The position numbers and the translations under genes were made by a program. 64,000 nt of DNA from Blastomussa wellsi (Eukaryota; Cnidaria; Anthozoa; Scleractinia; Plerogyridae), in contig OX393562.1 in NCBI GenBank assembly GCA_947652115.1, positions 29,304,807 to 29,368,806 of the forward strand. Reading direction: 5' to 3'. Position 1 is the first letter of the stretch; each line of letters begins with the position of its first letter. This document shows, piece after piece, positions 36,681-47,200 of this stretch. Under the pieces are notes generated by a model. That model did not search any database. It was not told the origin of the DNA and saw only the letters and a list, made by a program, of their open reading frames with translations.

Positions 36681-36979
36681 TTGTTCTGAATCAACTTAGA
36701 ATTCTCCCACGTAAAATCTGGGTTGTTGGCTCCACTCGTCCACAAACATGGCCTCGCTCATTCAATTTCATTGTGACAATCTAGGTCCAAGTCATCAACT
36801 CCCGGTGATCCAAAGTCTCTCGTGTTATGGACTTGGAAAGAAACCCAACCTTTTGCACCTTACAGGATGTCCATTTTCGAGCAGTTCATGACCCTGGGAT
36901 AACAGGAGGAACACTTCTACCAACTAACACTCCAAGCCAACCCAACACCAGACCCTACCCCAGGTTATCTCTTCAGCCT

Positions 36980-37555
36980 GCGTGCAGTAGACGGCTGCCC
37001 GCATTGTATCGGTATGCAACAACTTTTTACCTTATGTTCACAAATAAACATCACTCAACAGTTTCTATTAACGAGGTACACAGATAAATTACTCAGTTTC
37101 AATGGCTCGTTCAGAACTACCTGTCTGCAGTCAGAAATTACAATTCCAGCCACGGAAACGAGCTTCCTTTATCGGCTTTCCTTCGTCTTCAACTCATACT
37201 TCGAGGCATTAAGCTTTCACAGGGACAACACTGAAGTCCGCAGACCATAACTTTATTTTTCCACCTCTTTAATGTGCAGCATACTCACAATAAAGATTCT
37301 ATAATGGATCTGGGTGGCAATGACACTAGCCTTTTTTGGTTTGTGGCGAACAGCTCTTTGTCCGGTCATACATTGCTCAAATGTCAAGCAAACAGTGATA
37401 GTTTGAAGTACACGAGGCAGTATTGAACTACGTAGGAAAGCTGTTTCTTTTAATCTCCACTTTAAAGGTGATGTTGCACGAGATTACTTTTAACGTAACA
37501 TTGTTGCATGGGCGATTTTGAACACAGCTTTATTTTGAGCATGGGAGCTGAACGC
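36980..37555. other. Intergenic, nothing recognised
   Basis: Short open frames at 36827-37250 have no recognisable motif and overlap the duplication edge. Confidence 0.4.
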
Positions 37556-37796
37556 TAATATCCCCGGCATGTGCAATCGATAAAACCGATAATCGATAAC
37601 ATTCGATAACAATCGATAAAAATTAGTAAATTGTATCGGAAATCGATTAAAATCGATAAAAGGACACGTTGTGAGTAATCGATAATTATCGATTTTTAAA
37701 TTAATGTTATCGATTTTATCGAATTTCTAAAATGTATCAAATCTTCCATAAAAACACTCTTACGATTCAATGAATCAAGTAGGACGAATTTAAAGA

Positions 37797-37802
37797 TTTA
37801 TT
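37797..37802 (-). terminator. Candidate poly(A) signal within the ATCGAT element
   Basis: TTTATT on plus is AATAAA on minus, 155 bp downstream of the 147-codon frame. Confidence 0.35.
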
Positions 37803-37956
37803 TAACAAATCGATAATTGAATGAATAATCAAATAATATTAACACGATTCCCTGGCATGATTCAACGGGGAAACGCAACATAACATAACCGCTTTTTGTA
37901 TTTACTCAGAAACTGTTCAAGCTAAATGTCGTAATGACATCCTACAAATACATGTA

Positions 37957-38400
37957 CTACGAAGTACGAAGCTGCGTAGTTGTAATGCTAGACATTGTCT
38001 CCAGTAAATGTTTTGTCAGCAAAACCCTCGCCGCCGCAAAAATCATACTACAAATCAGAGCTAAAATCATTCTATAAATAAGTAAAACGAAGTAAATGAT
38101 GAACTCCGCAACTAAAGCAGAAGAGAGGTAATGAAACAAAAATAACTGATATAAATTTGAAAGGAACTCAACATTAAGAAGCTCAGAAAACATGTTTGTA
38201 AATGCCAATAAAATTAACATTAAAATGATTATGATCAAAATGCGCCTTTTCCTCTGTGGATCATACATGATCCACAAAGGCAGAGGATGCGTGTCATTTC
38301 TAAACTGATTCCAATAATTTTGGCGAGAGCGTTCTGAGGTTTTTTGACTGTGGACTGATTTGCTGCTGTGGGCATGAGAATATGTTGCTTCTCTGTTCAT
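37957..38400 (-). CDS. 147-aa predicted membrane protein inside the ATCGAT element
   Basis: I do not recognise this protein. Residues 1-50 are polar and rich in Ser, His, Gln and Arg, with an R/K cluster (DPQRKRR) directly before the first hydrophobic span (~54-72, ILIIIILMLILLAF). A second and third span follow at ~83-130 (LYQLFLFHYLSSALVAEF, IIYFVLLIYRMILALICSM). The positive cluster suggests an N-in topology. AATAAA on the same strand at 37797-37802 lies 155 bp after the stop and inside the element, so the element looks like a self-contained expression unit. Against it: AT-rich DNA favours hydrophobic codons, and no homologue is known to me. Confidence 0.4.
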   Translation of the reverse strand: MNREATYSHAHSSKSVHSQKTSERSRQNYWNQFRNDTHPLPLWIMYDPQRKRRILIIIILMLILLAFTNMFSELLNVEFLSNLYQLFLFHYLSSALVAEFIIYFVLLIYRMILALICSMIFAAARVLLTKHLLETMSSITTTQLRTS

Positions 38401-39210
38401 TGTTTTATATTAAATTAAAACGCTGTCCACATAGAAGCAGTTTTATTTTGTATGGTTTTTGATACTCCGTTAAAATCGATTAATCAATAAAATCGATATC
38501 GTTAAATACGCGGAAGACTGTGAGTATCGATTTCTATCGATTGATCGATAAAATCGATATCAATTAATTAAAAATTATCGATTGATATCGATTTATCGAA
38601 CGGTTTTCCGATATCGGTTTTTATCGATTGGTCATGCCGGGTAATATCACGCCACGTTGGGTTAAAAGTCAGCGACGAGGGTGTTACACGGATAAGTGTT
38701 GCACGTTTTTGAGTCGCTTTCAAATTGGTGCAACATTACGCTGCAAAAAATGTTGCTTAAAAAAATCGTCTCTTGTAACACCTTTTAACAAACGCACTTC
38801 AGACGTTGTAAATATTTTAATACCTACGTAACTATTCTACCCAGGCCCCGTTTTCCAATACTTCAGTGCAATACGAAGTTGTACAAAACAATTGCTGGTG
38901 TTGCCAAGCAACTACCTGCCCTGAGCCTTCACTCTAACTGGCCAACATCACTACAAGGTCTCAAGAAACGAGATTGACTATTCTTAATAGAGGAACCATT
39001 CTTTGCCTATTATTTAATAAAAAAAGTGTGCATACTTGATTACTGCACCGTGTCCAAACGAACGTGATCACTGAGAAACTTGCTATATTGGTAATTAACA
39101 AGAGAAAATATTTTTCCCTTGTAATTAAACACTTCCAGTAACATAACTTACAGAAATGCGAGATTTCGTTTTACCATACAATTTCCGTAATTTCGATGGC
39201 ATCGAAAATG

Positions 39211-39702
39211 GCGGCGGCGCACGTTTCCGTTTCGTAAACGGTCGATGCCATTTTTTCGACACTTAGAATTTTTTTTGGGCTGTCATCGAATTTTTTTACC
39301 CACAAAAAAAGAAAAATTGTTAGTCAATGACAAGAATCGAACCCTGAACCTCTGACAAGCCAACATCCCTATTTCACCAGTACACTACCACTACACTACC
39401 AGGCCAATCCGCCAAATCCCCACAAAATTTCGTTATAAAACAAGACTTTCTTAGTATATATATTTTACTTATAGTATTGCCCCACCCAACAAATAAAGCT
39501 AACCGCAAGCACACCAGTGTGAAATTGAACAATTAAGCATTTGGTAAGTGTGTATTAGTCTATCACCAGTTTCGACCTAGTCCAGGCCTAAACTAGAGCG
39601 GATATAGCATCGTCCATTCCGAAAAGCTTGGTTACCAATTATGGCATCGACCGTTAAAAAATGGCACCGACCGTTTACGAAACGGAAATTAGCGGCGGCG
39701 GC
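39211..39702. repeat. Foldback with TTTCCGTTTCGTAAACGGTC arms
   Basis: TTTCCGTTTCGTAAACGGTC at ~39223-39242 is inverted at ~39670-39690, within arms of ~46 bp (39211-39256 and 39656-39702). A tRNA-like segment lies between them. Confidence 0.75.
39323..39413 (-). repeat. tRNA-like SINE head on minus strand
   Basis: Reading the minus strand: TGGCCTGGTAGTGTAGTGGT (A-box-like), then CAGGGTTCGATTCTTGTC (B-box-like, GGTTCGATTC). The spacing is longer than in a normal tRNA and no clean cloverleaf forms. Confidence 0.55.
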
Positions 39703-40374
39703 TGACACTCGAACCGTGAACAACTCGACATTTATTTTACATTTTTTGTTATGATTATCCAATGAGAGCACTTGACATAGACCAAAGGATTGGTGTTTTC
39801 AGCACCTAAGAAAGCTAATTCTTCTGTTTATATGAATGGCTAACATTGGATAGTGGTAAAAGAAAAAATGTAAAAATAAATCTCAAGTGTTGACGATTCG
39901 AGTGTCCTCACTGTAATACATATTTAAAAGATCAACATCCGAATAATTATTAACTGTCGCAAATTTTGTTTGTTCAGCTTGGGAGTCAAGACTATGACTC
40001 GAACGATTCTGCGACAGATTATATAGCGGTAAATAACAAATTTAGCATTTGACGTGTTGCACTGTTAGGAAACTTTCTTCTTTTCAGAAAACCCCATGTG
40101 AAAAATGCGCGTAGCTATTTACGGTAAAGCCAAAAGGAAAAACATTTGACCATTTACAGTAAGCATGTTTCTACGAGTTACAATGCAAAAACTAAAATTA
40201 TATCTGGGGATAACTCGCAAGCACATCAGTTGTACAAGGCAGCAAACACTACGCTACATGCTAATAATAAATACCTTTACCTTGTTTCGGGTAATGCTTT
40301 GATATTCAGCAAAACATCATTGACTTTTCTTAATATTTGCAGAAACGTGCAGTCAAAGTTAAAATCATTTCCAC

Positions 40375-40380
40375 TTTATT
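40375..40380 (-). terminator. Candidate poly(A) signal of the anoctamin gene
   Basis: TTTATT on plus, about 870 bp beyond the stop codon. It is the nearest clear match I saw. Low certainty. Confidence 0.25.
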
Positions 40381-40705
40381 TAAATAGCTTAATTGTGCAC
40401 AGCTCCCAAAATTCCAGCATCTCAACAGTATAAACTAGCACGTGCAATTATTAAAGTGAAAGTTCCTCCCTGTTAGAGACGTAGAGTGTAGTCGCTACAA
40501 AGACTGAATATGCTAAAAAAGTAATTATTGTATATACAGACGCAATAAATGCCGTCATTTTAGAGCACTAAAATGACGACGATCGCGACTTGCCGCAGTT
40601 GCGTCTAAAAAATACTCTTTACATTCGATAAATAGCTCAAAATAGTATTATCCTTGACGTTTTTGAGCTACAATGAAGAACGATTTGTGCAATTTAAAGC
40701 AAGGG

Positions 40706-40912
40706 TTTGAATCACCTCTCACAGTACCTCTCTATATCCAGGTGTATAAATGGGTACGGGTGAATTGTTGGGCAACTTAACAGAATACTGGGGAGTAAAC
40801 AGCGATGGACTAGCATCCCCATCCAGGGGGAGTAGAAAAACTTCTAGCCTCTTCATGCTACAGAAACCGGAATTAAGCGCCGGCAGCTATAAGCCTGGCT
40901 TTACTTTTAAGT
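40706..40912 (+). repeat. SINE family A, 5'-truncated
   Basis: CTCTCACAGTACCTCTCTAT, CAGGTGTATAAATGGGTACG, GATGGACTAGCATCCCCATC and CTACAGAAACCGG match the body. The tRNA head is missing. Confidence 0.75.
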
Positions 40913-40979
40913 AAAAATTTCCTACATCATGGCCTATTACATTGGATCCACGTAATTCAATTTAAAGTACTTTAACGCA

Positions 40980-41158
40980 CTAAGGGCCTGATTATATGAG
41001 CCGGGCTGGCCTGGTTCGCCGGGATGGGTTTCTTTGTCGGCTAACCGGGCTGGCCAGGTTGTCATGTAATCGCGAGGTTGATTTTTGTTGCGTTTAACAG
41101 GCGTGCCGAGATCTCGGCAAACTGAAACAAGCCCGGCTCATGTAATCGGGCCCTAAGA
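40980..41158. mobile_element. MITE with AGGGCC..GATTA-ATGAGCCGGGCT ends
   Basis: CTAAGGGCCTGATTATATGA GCCGGGCT at the left is inverted as AGCCCGGCTCATGTAATCGG GCCC. A fragment (GCCGGGCTTGTTTCAGTTTG) is at ~23163 on the other side of the window. Ends ~90 bp from the anoctamin stop. Confidence 0.8.
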
Positions 41159-41249
41159 CTGTCTTATTATGATAGACAAGTACACGATCAAAACAGTGCA
41201 CTAATCTAAACCACTGAATACAAAATAGTTCAAGCCGGGGCACTATGTT

Positions 41250-44200
41250 CTATAGCATATCATCATGACCTTCTGGAGGCACGGGAGAACCCGTGTCATA
41301 TTGATCTGCTGACCGTAAGGCTTCGCGGGCAAGAAAGTTCTCTCTCTTGACTTGATTTTCAACTTCTTTCGGGACATCCGGGATAATCCAGGCCAATATT
41401 GCGGTCATGCCAAACACAATGTGCTGTGAAAAATGACAAAACAAAACGCTTTACTAAGCGTATATGGCTTGCATTTTACCAGTGGAAGCCGGTTAATCCG
41501 GTAAGCAACGGGTCCCCAAAATCTGCGTAAATGCCTTACTAATCAGTTTTCGGTGGATAGGAATAAGTACGGTTTGGTTGAAAAGTTGAATTTGAGTTTC
41601 ACAAACCGCATGCAGAAAACAAGATATTACAAGGGTTCATATCACAGCGCCTGCTGGCGTTGAAATTCTAGCTGTAATTCGGCTTGCGTAGAATAAGGGA
41701 ACAGCTTCGAAATACTCACATCCCAATACCTTGAAGTGGATGAAGCTCATTTCACTCGAAACACTGCCGGCACAAAATAACTAGAAATGTTGTGGTTAGA
41801 TGGAAAGATTTCGACTACGAAGCGGCTTATAAAGTGTCCGCTTGTTTACGCAGTGCATACGTTTCCCATGCTAGTTTTCAGTCGGTCAGTCAATTAGCTG
41901 CCTACCTAGTTTATATAGCAAAAAAAAATAATTGCAGATAGGATAATTAAAGAAAATTGGGTACTTACCAGAAAAGCTACCACAAAAAATAATTTTGCTG
42001 CCAAAGTATGCCAGTATGCCGTGGAGAAATCGTAAGCATCAGGATTTGGAAAGGTCTTGTTTCCAATCGTCAGCAGTGGCCGCTCGTAATAACCTCGAAA
42101 TCTATAACACAATCACTGTTGTCATACAACGGGAATACAGGAATATTCATAGGCTTGAGCAGGAGTAGAAGGTCTAAGAAGGTGCAAGTTAATAAGTGAG
42201 AAAAAAAGACGTAACGAGGGAGAGGAGGGGAGAGGGGGGTGTGGTTACAAAAAAAGCCACCCGGCACTGTAGAAGCCGTTTATTCCTGACTGCTGCGGTA
42301 GCCGTTAGACGACATCGCTTGTTATACGCATCAGCTGTTGACAAGGTTAAGTTATTGTTTCGAGCATTAGAGCGAGTTTCAATTCTTGGTTTTCATGTGA
42401 CGTCAAAAAATTCTGAACTAAAAATTCGCTTAGCCTACTAAATTTTCGTTGCCACTAGGTGTAAGGTGAACTAAAAATAGTGCCCTTCGGTTTGAAAAGA
42501 GAGCATCTTGAATATTTGAGTTCTTCGCCGTATGAGACATAAAGCTGAGTGCCGTGACAAAGCTGTTTTGTTTTGAAAAAGATAATTTGGTTTTATCAAC
42601 TGGGTTGATAATGTGAATTGGCCACCGTAAAGAGATTCGAGAGCTGACGTTTCGAGCGTTAGCCCTTCGTCGAAGCGAAACTCAAACATTCAAGATGCTC
42701 TCTTTTCAAAACGAAGGGCACGATTCGCTCCGACGAAGGGCTGACGCTCGAAACGCCAGCTCTCGAATCTCTTTACGGTGGCCAATTCACATTATCAACC
42801 CAGTTGATAAAACCAAATTATCTTGTTATACTTCCCACCGACGCACCACCACAGTTTCTTTAGAAACTTACCCCCTCTATTCATTTGTTTTGAAAAAGCC
42901 TATCCTTTCGATTTTCAGTAGTTAGAACATTTCAGTAATAATAAGTGATGTTTATGTGGAAGTATAATAGCTAAAGAGCCAAAAAGTAGTCGCTATTATA
43001 GCACAACTGAATTCCAGATGGTTTCGCGTGCATCACGGCGGCCATATTTGTGTCCCTCGGAAGGACACTAATATGGCGTCTCCATACTGAGCTTTGTAAA
43101 TTTGCGTGGAACGTTTCGGCAAATAACGGAAAACCGGACAAACCTGAGACTTGGAGAAAATATTTATTTATTTATTATGTACACTATCTGAAGTTCTTAG
43201 CTTCTGTATTTGAATTTTTTCGAATTTAGTTTTTGAATTGAGTTTTTGATTTGATCGTGCAGTGAAAACCAGCAATTGAGAGTCGTAAAGCTAAAACCAA
43301 AGTGATTACTTTGGCCAATCACGAAGGAGACATGCATACACAATCCAGTGATCCAATCAAAACTCGAATTACACGTAGCCGACACAACGCGCGGGAACAC
43401 ATGCACGCGCGAATCACTGGTTTTGCTACTGATTGGCTAAAAAAGTGGCAACATTTTTAAACCAATTACTGAGCGTAGTAATACAAAACCACAGCAATTT
43501 GCTAAGTATATTCTACACTCAGAAACCGGTCTAGCCCTCATCAAAACAACGTTTTGCTCTCACGAATTACTCAAAATTCCGGTAGTGTAGCAGCTCTCGT
43601 AAGCTTGTAGTTCTACTGGTAGCAGTTGCTATTGTTTTAGGGGCTAGGGGCATTGTTCCTGTTGTTTGTTCTATTGTTTTCACGCAGGGTATCGAGCCAT
43701 TCATGTGAGACCTTACGAGAGCTGCTACCTCGCCCCAAAATTAGTGACTCAGACTTGATATCAAACTAAGCGTGTCACTATCTTTAACAAGGTTATCTCA
43801 TATGCTGCTAGACCGACATCAACATCCCGAATGCATTACCTGCATGTGGGCAGACCAAAACCACAACTACCGTTACTGAAGTGATCAAACAATACATCAG
43901 CATCCGTTCCAGAAGGTCTCTCGTCCTCAGGAAAATCGGTCACCACAAAACATGACATGGTACTATTCACGAATCCTTCCAGGCTGTTATTATTCTCACC
44001 CAAGGTGTAGTACAGTCTGGGAACGAACTCTGACACGAAGGCAATTACGAACCCCTACAAAAACAAACAAGAGCCCTTATTTCAAATCAACAGTCAAAGG
44101 TCTTGGATTCTTCACAGTTCTCAGTTATTAAGGACCACAGTACGAGTAGGAGATCATGTGTGGCTGTCTAATTTACATCCCGTTATGTTCCCAAAGCCCT

Positions 44201-47200
44201 CACTCCCTTGTTCTGTTTCAGGTCAGTTGCAAAGAAGACTGTTGATACGAGATTAGTGTGAAATGTGACAACAAAAAAACATTGATACCCAGCCCAGCGG
44301 TCTCTCTAGCTTCTTTTCAAGGCCTATGGGAACGATTTGTTTGCAAGAGAAAATTTGTGCTTAGACAACTTAGCAATGATTTCATGTTGACTAATTAACC
44401 ACGTCAAAACCATTCTTAAAAAGTTGTAACAAGACCACATCGGTATTGAGAAGAATGGTTCTTACATTTACGACCACAGAGATTTTGGTGACGGCTTTAA
44501 GAATCGTGTACCAGATTCCTGAAAAAAAAAAAAGACCAAACATTTAATGTTGATTGAGTAAGCTTACCTAAATTTTCTCAGTTGTTCTAAATCATGAATT
44601 AACTGCTATAGAGCGGTTTTCAATTGAGTGCCAAAGGCAATTAGCGATTGGTTTAAAAATCTCATGTTACCTTTTCAACCAATCGTAAAACCAAAACCAA
44701 TTGTGACTCGCGCGCGCATGTTTTCCCGCGCTTTGCGTCGGCTACGTGTAATTACTTCGAGTTTATATTGGATCACTGGATTGCCTCCATCTTTTGTGAA
44801 ATAATTACTTTGTTTTGGTTTAAAGGCACTCAGTTAAAACTCACTCTATCGTCATGCACATTGCGTACCTATATCCTGAGCACGGGCCGCCATAGGTCGT
44901 TGGAAAACGACGATAAACTTGTAAGCATCAAGACGAATTTCCAACAAATTATTGATTAGTGCGAAAAATGGACCAAGAGGAAAAGCAGCAACAAACAGCG
45001 TCACAAAGCCATATTGGATCACTGAAAGAACGAACAACGCATTTTTAGCGAGCACTAGAAGTATACACGCTTTTCTCTCACCCCACAAGGTATCAAACTC
45101 TTACCCATTTCCAGGTATTCATAAAACAACCCGTGTACAGGATACTGAGTCAAGTCGTAGTCTAGTTCCCACCGAGTGTACTCGGTCAAGTCTGGCGTGT
45201 CAATGTTCTGACGGCGCCTCCACCAGTTCTGCAACTTCCTACAAATGGAATGAATAATATATTCAACACAAGAAATAAGAATTTGTAAGATGCATGCACA
45301 AATCACGTGAACAGAACGTGAAATCTAAACTGGCTATCGTATGAATGCACTTGCACTTCAAGCGATATTTCAAAATTCTCCCAAAATTGCACGAGCCTTT
45401 TAGCAAGCGCAATTTGCAAGGAGTTTGACACATCAAGAGTAACTTTATACGAGTACTTGTTCATTACTTGACTGGGAAAATTACTGTGGTGCATATTTTT
45501 GGTAAATTTGCCGGCTTTTAGCCAGTCGCGATAAAGTTATTTTCTCAGTTACATAAGTAAGGCTGTGCTGTGATCATCATTCGAATCGCTTTCAAGTCTT
45601 ATTTTCTCGACTCAACAGATGAGCCAGCCGGAATTTTGTCTTCCGTCTAGAGCTATTTCATAAATACAAGATCGAATTGAGGCTTCTCGTTTCTAAGAAG
45701 TTTTTGTCAAAGGCACCGGGCTTAATGGTTATTGGAGTGTTGAACTCCGGATTGAACTGTTCATTTCTTTGGCAACATGGCATGGAGTATAATGGGGACT
45801 GGCGAGGCGCTAGAGCAACCCTCGAGGGAAATCCGGCCTGGACTAGCATCTCCTCAGGGAGGGAGGGGGAGGGGAGGCAGCGTTACACCCAGTTCATTTA
45901 TGGGATTGTAGTCAGGATAAGCTCCTACAGCTTGGCAATTTTGGCCCAAGTGTGACTTGACAAATTACCCATTCAGTATTCTGTCTTCTCCCTAGCGCTA
46001 ATTCGTGAAGACAAAATTTGTTCACTTCTATGCCAACCTGCCAAAATATGGATGGCAATTATTTCCCAGATGTTAACTCCTGTCCCAAGCCAACACAACA
46101 CTATGACAATTATCTTCCATGCTCTCTATTCATTGCTTTTGGAGTTAACTATTTTTGGGCGAATAACAGTATAATTACCGCATTGTAATCATTTCCTAGA
46201 TTCTTATTAGCAGTCCGATTGTCTAGAGAAATGACGTACAAACAGGCCACTTCAGAGTTGTCTTTTGCCTCTGTTTCAGAAACAGTTTCTTACCGCCAAT
46301 TAACCAGGTCACCAAAGCGTTAAATTGTAAACAGTTGTAATCCCATCCCGCTTCGTCACCTTAAGAAAATTTCTTACGAGCTACTTACGGTATAATTACT
46401 TCAATGAAGTTGTTAAAGATCTGTTTTCCAACCATAATAACTGCCAGCTGCACCAAGAGCTCAAATAAACAGCCTGCTGGGTTACACTGGGTAAAAAGAA
46501 CACAAAATTATTCCAGTTCAGGACAGTTAACCACAACACAAAGCAACCCAATGTAATACGTATGTGGTACGTGTATATTATTGGCACTTGGCTTATGCTT
46601 TTAGCCTTTAGTGTCCATTGTTGAATTATGGTGAACGCGGGAGAGGAAACAAGAAGCGCAAGAGTTGCTCCGTAGGCAACAGCCGAACATAACTTCTTGA
46701 GTGCTCTTTTAACTTCAGTACGGCGTGCACCAACTCGATAGTGCACCACTTACGGCAGGAACCAATTGTTTTACAATATTGTTAGTCGAAATGCACAGTA
46801 AAACAAACACGCGAGAAAAATAAGTTTCTGGCAAACAAATTTGTTATCAATACTATTGGATTATGGTGCACGCTTGTGTATACTGAATTAGATTGCGCGG
46901 CACTGCTAGCTACGTTTAAATGATACCGGTAATTAGACTACGAGCCCGAGTTTTCTAGGAGCAAGTAGTCAACGAGGTGCAATAATTGCTTTAGTAGAAA
47001 AACTAAAAGGATTGCATGAATTCCAAAGCTACCATGTTATGTATTTTTAAGCCAAAAATCAAGAAAAATATTGCTTTCAAAGAGCAATGAGCGTGCAGTC
47101 GTTTTGTATCAGCGAACAGAATATAACCAATTGGATTCAAGAATTTCCAGTAGAACTCAGCTGAGTTTCTACTAATGAACTTTATAGGTCTAGGTGTCTG

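Larger units (their letters stand above)
35934..36975. repeat. Tandem duplication, two ~0.5-kb units
   Basis: Unit 1 (35934-36462) and unit 2 (36463-36975) share CATCTCAATACTTT, AATCAACTTAGAAT, TTCAATTTCATTGTGACA, TGGACTTGGAAAGAAACC, TTTCGAGCAGTTC and CTACCAACTAACAC in the same order. Each carries its own MITE, absent from the other. Confidence 0.85.
37563..38641. mobile_element. ATCGAT-rich DNA element, 1,079 bp, 7-bp TSD, one ORF
   Basis: CCCGGCATG begins the element and CATGCCGGG ends it. TAATATC flanks both sides exactly (37556-37562 and 38642-38648). The TIRs continue imperfectly as CAATCGATAAAA then CCGATA. Subterminal blocks of ~160 bp hold 8 (left) and 9 (right) ATCGAT hexamers. The middle encodes one minus-strand ORF (37957-38400) with no transposase features. 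A 7-bp target duplication would fit P-type or Dada-type transposons, among others. It is probably mobilised in trans. Confidence 0.85.
42582..42884. mobile_element. Foldback retroelement-like insert with ~90-bp arms
   Basis: Arms 42582-42672 and 42735-42824 (ATAATTTGGTTTTATCAACT... and its inverse) surround a 62-bp centre. A second inverted pair, 42480-42517 and 42685-42720, is interleaved. A tail follows the right arm (CACCACCACAGTTTCTTTAG). TTGTTTTGAAAAAG at 42568-42581 and 42885-42898 is a probable long target duplication. Penelope-like origin is suggested by the ribozyme-like motifs. Confidence 0.65.
42378..43280 (+). repeat. Dispersed repeat 'C', diverged copy 3, split by a foldback
   Basis: GTTTTCATGTGACGTCAAAA, GTGCCGTGACAAAGCTG, GGCGTCTCCATACTGAGCTT and GTGCAGTGAAAACCAGC correspond to copies 1 and 2. 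The foldback at 42582-42884 interrupts it, with TTGTTTTGAAAAAG on both sides of the insert. In the last anoctamin intron region. Confidence 0.65.

Noticed and set aside
36827..37250. Two overlapping plus-strand ORFs
   Set aside because: They begin in the duplicated repeat and have no conserved motif or splice partners.
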